Position numbers and translations under genes: made by a program. The notes under the pieces are model-generated. The model had not been told where the DNA came from, did not search any database, and saw only the letters and a list, made by a program, of their open reading frames with translations. Of a stretch of 64,000 nucleotides of DNA, positions 37,071 to 49,197 are shown in pieces. Positions within the stretch are counted from its first letter, which is position 1; every line of letters starts with the position of its first letter. Source of the DNA: Ehretia macrophylla (taxonomy: Eukaryota; Streptophyta; Magnoliopsida; Boraginales; Ehretiaceae); NCBI GenBank assembly GCA_037974665.1, contig CM075771.1:43198425-43262424 (forward strand). Reading direction: 5' to 3'.

Positions 37071-40000
37071 TGTCACGCCCCAACCCGACCTATAAAAGTT
37101 AGACTTGGGTGTGATCTAAACATTCAAGCCCTTTTACATGCTTAATCATTCTAGGAGGTTTAACACTTAACGTTTTATTCCAGACTCCAAAATTTTTTCG
37201 GAAATCCGGCAGCATAACGACCGTAATTGGGCTCTTTGTTTTGACCTAAATTTTCTAATAGCCTCAAACTTTCAATTCAAGTTCATTCCCGACTAGAGTT
37301 TACTATTTATCATCGATTGAATTGCTTATTGGTTATTTCGACGTCCTTTTTGATTTATAACCTAGCATGGTGCTATATCTCGTTTGTCCATTTATTCTCG
37401 TTTCAAAATATACTTGTTGATCTTAGCTTATTAGCGAGTACCTGTTGAGATTGGATAAGTTCATTTACCTATTCCTCAACTAAGCATCATAACCTGTGAT
37501 AGATACTAGCGGTAGTAAAAGCAAAATGATCACAGTGGTGTTATGTCTAGTATCGGTCCACTTAAAATAAGTACAAACCAAAATTAGACCGCAAATTACA
37601 ACGGGGGTCTTTTACATTAGCGACAACAAGCAACATAAGATAACTGGTCTTCAAGCAGCACAAAATACACAAGTAGTCACGTTCATGCAAAACAACAATA
37701 ACAGGCAGTCACTCCAGGGGTTCATCATTAAGTACATTATCCTCGGGTTCCTGTGCCTGTTCTTCTTCACCTGAGATGATAAAAGATGGTGAGTCCTTAT
37801 GAACTCAGCGAGGGGGAACGAGAAGTAAGTTTTGAAACTCGTTTTCCGGTTCAATTTATGAAAACCCCTTTTTAAAACATGTCACATATTACAAATAATA
37901 AGGTAAGCAATTATAAGAAACAAATCGAGAAACGGATACAATTACCAATCATTTCAAGGATACGGTGAGCATTTGCTCTCAATTTCAATTTCGAATCAAT
38001 TTTTGCGGCCGACTTCAATAATCCACTTATCACTCCCAATTGGGTGTACTCCGGATGTATCCCGAAACCTACGACCCAACTCTCCGAGGGTGAAATGCCA
38101 AGTGAGAGAGGGAATTGGACCATGGTAGTCACGGTAACACCGGCAAGCCCGATGCCGCCCGGCGTGCGTGAAACACTACCATGCCACACGAAAGGTTGCA
38201 ACCTCGTATGCAATGCACATTTATAACATTTAACATATCACATTAGAAGGGCAACAAAGTAGGTTGCCTCCGAACAGTTGTAAGATCGCACGTTGTCAAG
38301 TAGTCAAACAAGGCACGATAAGGCAAGTTATTTCACTTGAAAGGCATGTAGAGTCATATGAACATCAAACGGGCAGCCATGTACACATGTATAACAGGCC
38401 ATATAACTCATTAAGAAGCTCATATAATCAAGTGATACGAATTATTCAACATGCAACAACATTTACGTGGGTTCGGTAGCAAGAAAAGCTTATTTGACAA
38501 CATGCAATCGTCAAAACCATAATTGAAGTTATAACACATTTACGGGCAGCCCACTAAGCATATAATTTCCACACAATAACCAAGAGATCAACACTTAGCA
38601 AAGCTACATAGTCATTAGGGTTTCTATTTCATGCTTATTCGTGTGATTAAAACCCTAAATCAACTCAAGGTTATTCTCAAGTCATGCATCATTCCATTCA
38701 AGCATCCTCAAGTACTCAAAACAGTCCACGCAATATTCCAACATCATAATTCCAAGCAATTAGCACCACAAGAGAGGTTACAATAGTTTTCCATGCATAT
38801 AGCTAAGTGAAACACTCACTGCAATAGGCTGTTTTCTCACAATCAATCGGGTAAGAAAAAAATCTCCAAATTCAGTGAATAAGATATCAAATTAAAGCTT
38901 AAGAAGTTAACTAAACTCAGAAACAAACCTTGCATCAATTGGAGTTCAGAATCATTAGTTATGGCCGAAACAGTGAGGTAGCACAAAACTGTCCAGATTT
39001 GCATACTTTTCAGAATTTGACGTTTTGGAGGTCCTTAGACTCATTTTTAGCTTTGGTCCATTTCTGACAAAATTGTCCAGAACTGAAAAATATAGCAGCA
39101 GACCAAGTTTCATGAATTTTGGACAAAATTTACTAAGTAAAATATGGTTCGTTCCACAAGGTCAGTGCATCTGCCAAAACCTGATTCATTTTTCCAGATT
39201 TCCAGATTTGGTCACATTTTAATGATTTGCCATTTTGAGGACCTTAGAGTCAAAATTTGCTTCGGCCTATTTCTGGGACAAATGTTCAAAACTGTCCAAA
39301 CTAGCTACCCACAAATTTTCAAGTATTTTCAACATCATTTGCTTAGCTAAACTTACCTCGAACAGACTGGTCAGAGAGCTGTCACATAAATTCGACTTCA
39401 CTTAGCTTCATTTTCAAGCCAAGTTATTGCCATGCATGGTTGTTTAAGCTCATGGACGACCACATAACTCAAATACAGAAGCAAATATACTCATTTGTGA
39501 ACATGCATGTGAAATTTAAAAGAGTTTTCAAAAGCTTTTAACCCTCACCTTAGCAATCAACCACAAAATGCTCAAGACCCTTTGTTGAAGCTCAAACCTT
39601 CTCCTTTCCCTTGCTTAGCCGAGAACCTCACTAGTTTTTCTCTATTTTTCCTAGCTTAATGTTCAAATTCTTAGCACAAGCATGATGTTAAACTATGAAG
39701 AAAAGAAATGGATGCTTAGTAACTCACCTAGGCCGAAATGAAGCTTCAAATGCACATGCAAGAGAAATTTTCGAACTCTAGCTTGTTTGCTTGGTTTTCT
39801 TGATGGTTTGCTTGCCTTGTTCGACCAAGGTGTGATGAAGATGAACAAGGATGATGAGAGTTCAGCCAAGGACCGAAATGGAGAGAGAAGAATGAGAGGA
39901 GAGAGAGTTTGTGAGAGGAAATGAGAGAAATGACAACCAAATGAAGGTCTTGGCAATTTTTGAGGAGCATGTCGGCATTGGGCAGCCCATTTTCAGCTTT

Positions 40001-40741
40001 GTGTCTTCAAAATGCTTTAATTTGAAATGTTAAGCATGGGCAAAATGCTATGGCCGAGAATGGTGAAGAAATTGGGAGCAATTTGAGCAATTTTTTAATG
40101 CCTTATGTCATATTTTGTCTTTGCATGCAATAGAAAAAAAAAATGCTCAAACTTTGTGCAAAACCATGGTATGGTCGGCCAAGGCTAATGAAATGGCTGA
40201 ATTCCTGTCATCTTTTGGGTGTTAATTGTTGTGTGTTGAAAATGCAAAAAGAACAAAGAATAAAGAATAAGGAATGTCTAGTGTTTGGTGTATTTTTGTC
40301 TTTTAGTGAATGGAATTTGGATTATTATATTGATAGTGGATTTTGTAGGATTGTTTAATAGTCTAGTGCTTCGTGAAAGATGCTTTCTTGATTAGCGTGA
40401 AGACACGTTTTCCTAGGTCTAGGACACGCACTACGAGGTAGGACATGAACTACGAGACAAATGCACGTTTTCAAGACTAAGGCACATACTTCGGGATAAG
40501 TGCACGGATTCTAATGCTAACACACGCAACCCTAGGTGAATGAACGTAGATCAAAATAAGGCACATAATTCAATGCAATGCACGTAATTCAAGACACGAC
40601 TCTCAAACCTAGGTTAACGCACGTACAATGAGGCATGCACGAAAACTAAGACAGGGCACGTAATCCAAGGTCAGTCATATCAATCTTGGTCTCTAGCACG
40701 CAAATCGAGGTAATACACGTTATTCAGGGTCGGGCCTCACA
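37071..40741 (-). repeat. 3' LTR of the full-length minus-strand element (3.67 kb)
   Basis: Runs from TGTCACGCCCC to GGGCCTCACA on the plus strand, that is TGTGAGG to GGCGTGACA in element direction. It carries the pyrimidine-rich stretch (read as GA-rich at about 39880-39930), the GC-richer shared block (about 38000-38170) and the recurring small open frame (37651-37854, minus). Confidence 0.94.
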
Positions 40742-40754
40742 TCCTCCCCTTCTT
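40742..40754 (-). other. Polypurine tract
   Basis: Reads AAGAAGGGGAGGA on the minus strand, touching the 3' LTR. It is the expected primer for plus-strand DNA synthesis. Confidence 0.87.
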
Positions 40755-43700
40755 AAAAGAATTTCGTCCCGAAATTCAATATTACCTTGAAATAACGCTG
40801 GATATTGCTGCTCCAACTGGTCTCGCCTTTCCCACGTTGCTTCTTCGAGTCCATGATGATCCCATAACACTTTCACCATCGGTATAGTTCTGTTGCGCAA
40901 TTCACGATCCTGTTGGTCTAAGATCCGAATGGGGTTTTCCTCGTAGGACAAGTTCTCTCGAAGCTGCAACGGCTCTGGCTCCAAGATATGCGACGGGTCA
41001 GGATGATACTTCCGCAGCATCGATACATGAAAGACGTCATGAATATTGGAGAGGTTCTGGGGTAGTGCTAGGCTATATGCCAACTTGCCAACCTTCTCAA
41101 CTATCTCAAATGGTCCTACAAATCTCGGGCTCAGCTTTCCACCTTTGCCATGTTTAATCAGTCCCCTTCGGGGTGATATCTTCAAGAACACCTTGTCGCC
41201 GACCTCAAACTCGAGACTTCGTCTCCGCCGGTCTGCATAACTCTTCTGCCTGCTCTGGGCGGTAAGCATCCGTTTCCGGATGAGGTGGATGTTATCAACA
41301 GTCTTCATCAGTTCAGGTAAAAGGGTCGGGTCAAAAGTCTTCGTCTCACCTACTTTATCCCAGTAGATTGGGGATCGACACTTACGTCCATACAGCGCCT
41401 CAAAAGGGGCCATCCCGATCGTGGCCTGATAACTATTGTTGTAGGCGAACTCCGCTAGAGATAGATATTTCTCCCAACCTTTCCCGAAGTCCAACACACA
41501 TGCCCTCAGCATATCCTCCAAAATCTGAATAGTTCTCTCCGATTGACCATCCGTCTGAGGGTGATAAGCCGTGCTAAAACTCAATTTTGTTCCCAAAGCT
41601 TCCTGCAATCTCTTCCAAAATCGGGAAGTAAAACGAGGATCCCTATCCGATACAATACTCACAGGCATCCCGTGCAATCTTACAATCTCCGCCACATACA
41701 TATCTCCCAGTTTCTCAGGACTATCCTCCTTGTTTATTGGTAAAAAGTGCGCCGACTTAGTCAATCTATCTACTATAACCCAAACGGCGTCACGACCCTT
41801 CTGTGATCTAGGCAGGTCCATAACAAAATCCATAGTGATATGTTCCCATTTCCATTGAGGAATCTCCAACGGCTGAAGCAAACCTGCGGGTCGTTGATGT
41901 TCTGCTTTGACTCTCTGGCAAGTTAAACACCGTGCTACAAACTCCGCAATTTCTCTTTTCATGTTATTCCACCAATAGTGTTGCTTCAAATCCCGATACA
42001 TCTTTGTTCCGCCGGGGTGAATAGTATATCTTGAATTATGTGCTTCCTCAAGAATCTTCTTTTTCAGTTCTGGCTCATTGGGAACACAAACCCGGTTTCT
42101 AAACCTCCAAATACCATCATCATGAAACTTGAAATCTGCATTGTTTTCCTTAATTTTCTGAAATTGTTGGTCCTTCTGTTGAGCCTCTCGTAATTCAGAC
42201 AACAAGGTCGATTGAACTTGGGTAGTGGCAAAAAGTAACCCCTTCTGAGTTAATTGTGGTTTCCAAAGAAACGCTTCCTCCAACAACTCCTGCACCTTGA
42301 CTTCCAGTTTCGCCACGCTTGCTTTTCTGCTTAAGGCATCTGCAACTACGTTCGCCTTACCGGGCACATAATTAATTGAGCAGTTATAATCATCCAAAAG
42401 CTCCATCCACCGCCTTTGCCTCATATTCAACTCCTTTTGAGAGAACAAGTATTTCAAACTCTTATGATCAGTAAATACCTCAAACTTGTTACCCCACAGA
42501 TAATGCCTCCATTTCTTGAGTGCAAACACTATAGCCGCTAACTCCAAATCATGTGTCGGGTAATTCATCTCATACGGCTTTGGTTTCCTAGAGGCATAAG
42601 CAATCACTCTTCCATTTTGCATCAACACACATCCCAATCCATCTTTCGAAGCGTCGCTGTAGATTACAAAACCTTGACTCCCTTCAGGCAATGCAAGAAC
42701 TGGTGCGGTAGTCAATCTTTTCTTCAACTCTTGGAAACTGTTCTCACACTTATCATCCCACACGAACTTGGTTTTCTTTTGAGTGAGCTTTGTAAGCGGT
42801 CCTGCAATCTTAGAGAAATCCTTCACGAACCTCCGATAGTAGCCGGCTAGACCAAGAAAACTCCGGACTTCCGTAACATTTTCCGGTTTCTTCCAAGACA
42901 TCACTGCATCGATCTTTGCTGGATCTACCGCTATTCCCTCTTGGGATATGATATGCCCCAAAAATGCAATCTGCTGCAACCAGAATTTACATTTACTAAA
43001 CTTTGCATACAATTGGTGCTCTCGAAGTTTCTGCAGTACCAACCGCAGATGTTGCTCATGCTCCGCCTCCGATTTCGAGTATACCAAAATATCATCAATG
43101 AAGATCACCACAAATTGGTCCAAGTAGGGTTGAAACACCCTATGCATCAAATCCATAAAAGCTGCAGGGGCATTAGTTAGTCCAAAAGGCATCACCACAT
43201 ATTCATAGTGCCCATATCTCGTCCTAAAAGCCGTTTTAGGCACATCTTCCTTCTTGATCCGCAACTGATAATACCCTTGCCTCAAGTCGAGTTTCGAATA
43301 CACTTTGGCTCCTTGCAGTTGATCAAATAACTCGTCAATCAGGGGAAGTGGGTATTTATTCTTGACAGTCACTTGGTTCAATCCTCGATAGTTAATGCAT
43401 AGTCTCAACGTTCCGTCTTTCTTCTTAACAAATAGCACGGGCGCACCCCACGGTGAAGAGCTCGGTTGTACAAATCCCTTGTTCAGCAATCCTTGCAATT
43501 GGTCCTTTAATTCTTGTAGTTCAGTTGGTGCCATACGATAGGGAGCTTTTGATATCGGCTGGGCGCCAAGTAGCAATTCAATAACAAACTCGATCTCCCG
43601 ATTTGGGGGCAAACCAGGTAATTCTTCAGGGAACACATCTGCATAGTCTTTGATTACAGGCACATCTTCCAACTTAGCTTTATCCGACGGCTTGTTGATA

Positions 43701-45295
43701 AGGTAAGCCAAGTATCCGCTGCATCCTTTCCGCAAGGACTTGACTGCTTTTGTAGATGAAATGATGGAACTCCCGGTGAAATCTCTTCGGCCCAAAACCT
43801 CCAGTATCGGTTGATCAGGTACCCGGAACGTTATAATCTTCGCCCGGCAATCCAGTTGGACATGATGTTTTGCTAGCCAGTCCATCCCTAAAATGACCTC
43901 GTAGTCTCGAAAAGGTAATACAATAAGATTGGTTGAGAATTCCCTATCCTTAATTTGGATTCTACATGCTTTACAAGCTGAACTAGTTACAAGTTTAGAA
44001 CCCATTGGAGTGCCAACTTCTACTTCATATGGCAAATATACAACTTTCAATTTCAGACGTTCCACACATAAGGGAGTAATAAATGAATGAGTAGCACCCG
44101 GATCAATTAACACCTTAACAGGTTGATTCAGTATGAAGAATGTACCTTCAACAACAGCGGTCTCATTTGGAATCTCCTCGCACTCGATAGCATAGGCTCG
44201 AGCCTGGACCCTAGGAACTGGAGTCTTACCTTTACTGGCTGGTTTAACCTGATTTTGTCCCCCTTGCCATTTAGGGCAATCCTTAACCAGGTGCTGATCA
44301 CTGCCACAACCTATACATCGTCCCAATTTCCTCCAACACTGGGCCTCAGTGTGACCCTTCCTGCTACAGTGAGAGCAAGTAACAGTCTGAGAAGCAGGTG
44401 AACTACCTGTGGATCCGCGGGTGGAAGAGGCTGATGGCGCTTTAGTCGTCCCACGGTTATTCACTGACCTATTCTGGCTCTGGGCTTGACCGTGACTCTG
44501 ACTCTGGAATTTCCTCTGCTGACCTGGAGGCTGGTATGGTTTCTTGTTTGGTTGACTCGAACCGGCTCCATCTAGTTTCCTCTTCTCAACTCGAGAGGCA
44601 GCAGCAAAGAGAGCAGAATAAGTATCGAAGTCATGAGAAGCTAACTGGTCTTGAATCTCTGGCCTCAATCCAATAGTAAATTTCCACATTTTCGCCTCCG
44701 GAGTACAAACCATATATTGAGCGTAACGGGACAGTCGATCAAAACGTGCCTCGTACTGGGCCACCGTCATGTTACCCTGGGTCAAGTGCATGAACTCCTC
44801 GATCCGCCTCTGCCTGGAAACTGCAGGTACATATTTCTCCTTAAACGCCTTAACGAAATTACCTCACAAGCGAGGTGTCTGATCAGTCTCCCACAGTGCC
44901 TCTATAGTGTGCCACCAATGCTCGGCATCCCCATGCAACAGAAATACAATAAACTCCACTTTCTCTTCATCTGTATAATCGAGTGGCCTGAAAATATTTT
45001 TGATTTCGGACAGCCAAGCCTCGGCTTTCTCATCATCAGCTTCCCCGTAGAATTTAGACGGGCGAAAGTCAAGGAATTCCTTCATTCTGTTATGTCTCCC
45101 ACAGTTACCCTCATTCCTGTTGTTGATGTTGTTGTTGGCCTCACGAGCATCCTGACGCTCCATTACACGTGATACACGATCCATGGCAGTTTCCATCATA
45201 TTAAACATAGCTATCCCGGGATTAGTCTGATAGGCGTCCCCGGTCTCTTGAGGTTCACCGCTCCTATTAGTAGTACGGGTACTAGGGCCAGCCAT
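40755..45295 (-). pseudogene. gag-pol region of full-length Tekay-like element (nearly whole fossil)
   Basis: Polyprotein region read on the minus strand, starting MAGPSTRTTNRSG near 45295. Domains in order: gag capsid-like region (about 45150-44560), two CCHC-type zinc knuckles for RNA binding (about 44385-44270), protease (about 44115-43830, ATHSFITPL), reverse transcriptase (about 43540-42900, FIDDILVYS near 43100), RNase H (about 42680-42330, YSDAS), integrase zinc-binding domain (about 42040-41900), integrase core (about 41860-41380, with [11 protein letters not shown] and HPQTDGQSE) and a C-terminal chromodomain (about 40930-40790, VKVLWDHHG and EEATWE). Gag and pol form one frame family without a separate pol start, as in this lineage. 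About one or two interruptions are seen, so it is close to whole but not intact. Confidence 0.93.
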
Positions 45296-45530
45296 CTATA
45301 GGCACAATTTATTGAAATATGATAATTAAGAATCTAACGCATAAGATATGCAACATATTATAGATACAATTCTAAAAACATTTAAGGCATATAAGTCACT
45401 TAAGCACATAGAACATAGAAGGCACATTTAACACATAAACAAGTCATTCTAATTATCTTAGGGCTCTACCCACGATCCGAGAGTTAAACCCGGCTTAAGC
45501 AATCTAAGCTCTGATACCATTCTTCTAAGG
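45296..45530 (-). other. Untranslated leader with primer-binding site
   Basis: On the minus strand the leader begins 11 nt inside the LTR edge with TGGTATCAGAGC (45508-45519), a perfect match to the plant initiator Met-tRNA primer consensus. The rest, up to the gag start, is AT-rich. Confidence 0.88.
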
Positions 45531-48500
45531 TGTCACGCCCCAACCCGGCCTATAAAAGTTAGACTAGGGTGTGATCTAAACATTCAAGTCCTTTTACATT
45601 CTTAATCATTCTAGGAGGTTTAACACTTAAGGTTTTATTCCAGACTCAAAATTTTTTTCGGAAATCCGGCAGCATAACGACCGTAATTGGGCTCTTTGTT
45701 TTGACCTAAGTTTTCTAACAGCCTCAAACTTTCAATTCAAGTTCATTCCCGACTAGAGTTTACTATTTATCATCGATTGAATTATTTATTGGTTATTTCG
45801 ACGTCCTTTTTGATTTATAACCTAGCATGGTGCTATATCTCGTTTGTCCATTTATTCTCGTTTCAAAATATACCTGTTGATCTTAGCTTATTAGCGAGTA
45901 CCTGTTGAGATTGGATAAGTTCATTTACCTATTCCTCAACTAAGCATCATAACCTGTGATAGATACTAGCAGAAGTAAAAGCAGAATGATCACAGTGGTG
46001 TTATGTCTAGTATCGGTCCACTTAAAATAAGTACAAACCAAAATTAGACCGCAAATTACAATGGGGGTCTTTAACATTAGCGACAACAAGCAACATAAGA
46101 TAACTGGTCTTCAAGCAGCACAAAATACACAAGTAGTCACGTTTATGCAAAACAACAATAACAGGCAGTCACTCCAGGGGTTCATCATTAAGTACATTAT
46201 CCTCGGGTTCCTGTGCCTGTTCTTCTTCACCTGAGATGATAAAAGATGGTGAGTCCTTATGAACTCAGCGAGGGGGAACGAGAAGTAAGTTTTGAAACTC
46301 GTTTTTCGGTTCAATTTATGAAAACCCCTTTTTAAAACATGTCACATATTACAAATAATATGGTAAGCAATTATAAGAAACAAATCGAGAAACGGATACA
46401 ATTACCAATCATTTCAAGGATACGGTGAGCATTTGCTCTCAATTTCAATTTCGAATCAATTTTTGCGGCCGACTTCAATAATCCACTTATCACTCCCAAT
46501 TGGGTGTACTCCGGATGTACCCCGAAACCTACGACCCAACTCTCCGAGGGTGAAATGCCAAGCGAGAGAGGGAATTGGACCATGGTAGTCACGGTAACAC
46601 CGGCAAGCCCGATGCCGCCCGACGTGCGTGAAACACTACCATGCCACACGAAAGGTTGCAACCTCGTATTCAATGCACATTTATAACATTTAACATATCA
46701 CATTAGGAGGGCAACAAAGTAGGTTGCCTCCGAACAGTTGTAAGATCGCACGTTGTCAAGTAGTCAAACTAGGCACGATAAGGCAAGTTATTTCACTTGA
46801 AAGGCATGTAGAGTCATATGAACATCAAACGGGCAGCCATGTACACATGTAAAACAGGCCATATAACTCATTAAGAAGCTCATATAATCAAGTGATACGA
46901 ATTATTCAACATGCAACAACATTTACGTGGGTTCGGTAGCAAGAAAAGCTTATTTGACAACATGCAATCGTCAAAACCATAATTGAAGTTATAACACATT
47001 TACGGGCAGCCCACTAAGCATATAATTTCCACACAATAACCAAGAGATCAACACTTAGCAAAGCTACATAGTCATTAGGGTTTCTATTTCATGCTTATTC
47101 GTGTGATTAAAACCCTAAATCAACACAAGGTTATTCTCAAGTCATGCATCATTCCATTCAAGCATCCTCAAGTACTCAAAACAGTCCACGCAATATTCCA
47201 ACATCATAATTCCAAGCAATTAGCACCACAAGAGAGGTTACAATAGTTTTCCATGCATATAGCTAAGTGAAACACTCACTGCAATAGGCTGTTTTCTCAC
47301 AATCAATCGGGTAAGAAACAAATCTCCAAATTCAGTGAATAAGATCTCAAATTAAAGCTTAAGAAGTTAACTAAACTCAGAAACAAACCTTGCATCAATT
47401 GGAGTTCAGAATCATTAGTTATGGCCGAAACAGTGAGGTAGCACAAAACTGTCCAGATTTGCACACTTTTCAGAATTTGACGTTTTTGAGGTCCTTAGAG
47501 TCATTTTTAGCTTTGGTCCATTTCTGACAAAATTGTCCAGAACTGAAAAATATAGCAGAACAACAATTTTAATGCATTTTGGACAACATTTACTAAGTAA
47601 AATATGGTTCGTTCCACAAGGTCAGTGCATCTGCCAAAACCTGATTCATTTTTCCAGATTTCCAGATTTGGTCACATTTTAATGATTTGCCATTTTGAGG
47701 ACCTTAGAGTCAAAATTTGCTTCGGCCTATTTCTGGGAAAAATGTTCAAAACTGTCCAACATAGCCACCCACCAATTTTCAAGTATTTTAAACATCATTT
47801 TCTTAGGTAAACTTACCTCAAACAGACTGGTCAGAGAGCTGTCACATAAATTCGACTTCACCTAGCTTCATTTTCAAGCCAAGTTATTGCCATGCATGGT
47901 TGTTTAAGCTCATGGACGACCACATAACTCAAGTACAGAAGCAAATATACTCATTTGTGAACATGCATGTGAAATTTCAAAGAGTTTTCAAAAGCGTTTA
48001 ACCCTCACCTTAGCAATCAACCACAAAATGCTCAAGACCCTTTGTTGAAGCTCAAACCTTCTCCTTTCCCTTGCTTAGCCGAGAACCTCACTAGTTTTTC
48101 TCTATTTTTCCTAGCTTAATGTTCAAACTCTTAGCACAAGCATGATGTTAAACTATGAAGAAAAGAAATGGATGCTTAGTAACTCACCTAGGCCGAAATG
48201 AAGCTTCAAATGCACATGCAAGAGAAATTTTCTAACTCTAGCTTGTTTGCTTGGTTTTCTTGATGGTTTGCTTTCCTTGTTCGACCAAGGTGTGATGAAG
48301 ATGAACAAGGATGATGAGAGTTCAGCCAAGGACCGAAATGGAGAGAGAAGAATGAGAGGAGAGAGAGTTTGTGAGAGGAAATGAGAGAAATGACAACCAA
48401 ATGAAGGTCTTGGCAATTTTTGAGGAGCATGTCGGCATTGGGCAGCCCATTTTCAGCTTTGTGTCTTCAAAATGCTTTAATTTGAAATGTTAAGCATGGG

Positions 48501-49192
48501 CAAAATGCTATGGCCGAGAATGGTGAAGAAATTGGGAGCAATTTTTTAATGCCTTATGTCATATTTTGTCTTTGCATGCAATAGAAAAAAAAAATGCTCA
48601 AACTTTGTGCAAAACCATGGTATGGTCGGCCAAGGCTAATGAAATGGCTGAATTCTTGTCATCTTTTGGGTGTTAATTGTTGTGTGTTGAAAATGCAAAA
48701 AGAACAAAGAATAAAGAATAAGGAATGTCTAGTGTTTGGTGCATTTTTGTCTTTTAGTGAATGGAATTTGGATTATTATATTGATAGTGGATTTTGTAGG
48801 ATTGTTTAATAGTCTAGTGCTTCGTGAAAGATGCTTTCTTGATTAGCGTGAAGACATGCTTTTCTAGGTCTAGGACACGCACTACGAGGTAGGACACGAA
48901 CTACGAGACAAACGCACGTTTTCAAGACTAAGGCACATACTTCGGGATAAGTGCACGGATTCCAATGCTAACACACGAAACCCTAGGTGAATGAACGTAG
49001 ATCAAAATAAGGCACGTAATTCAATGCAATGCACGTAATTCAAGACACGACTCTCAAACCTAGGTTAATGCACGTACAACGAGGCATGCACGAAAACTAA
49101 GACAAGGCACGTAATCCAAGGTCAGTCATATCACTCTTGGTCTCTAGCATGCAAATCGAGGTAATACACGTTATTCAGGGTCGGGCCTCACA
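45531..49192 (-). repeat. 5' LTR of the full-length minus-strand element (3.66 kb)
   Basis: Near-identical to the 3' LTR. Differences are spread thinly except for two clusters (the positions matching 39,095-39,130 and 39,285-39,365 of the other LTR). It carries the recurring small open frame (46111-46314, minus) and the shared GC-richer block (about 46460-46630). Confidence 0.94.
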
Positions 49193-49197
49193 TAACT
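49193..49197. other. Target-site duplication, right (TAACT)
   Basis: Identical to 37066-37070, and followed in phase by CCTTACGGATC of the satellite monomer. Confidence 0.94.

Larger units (their letters stand above)
37071..49192 (-). mobile_element. Full-length Ty3/gypsy chromovirus (Tekay/Del-like), minus strand, young
   Basis: A complete structure of 12,122 bp: two LTRs (37071-40741 and 45531-49192), primer site, gag-pol, polypurine tract, and identical TAACT target duplications. LTR ends are TGTGAGG and GGGGCGTGACA in the element's own direction. My hand alignment of the LTRs found about 70 substitutions and one 9-bp indel in about 3.66 kb, near 1.9 percent. With an assumed rate of 1.3e-8 per site per year this gives roughly 0.7 million years. 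The coding region is nearly whole, with about one or two interruptions. It belongs to the same broad family as the composite element but to another subfamily; its LTR is closest to the solo LTR at 52500. Confidence 0.95.

Noticed and set aside
37651-37854. Small open frame near the LTR end (also at 6409, 14805, 46111 and 55312) as a gene
   Set aside because: It is at the same place in every LTR of the family, varies freely in length, and has no recognisable domain. It is LTR sequence.
41543-42850. Plus-strand open frames inside the minus-strand pol region
   Set aside because: They are antisense shadows of integrase, RNase H and reverse transcriptase. The same shadows appear opposite the composite element's pol.
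40755-45295. Centromere-specific CRM-type chromovirus
   Set aside because: The C-terminal domain with VKVLWDHHG and EEATWE is a standard chromodomain next to integrase, as in Tekay/Del. I see no CRM-type tail.
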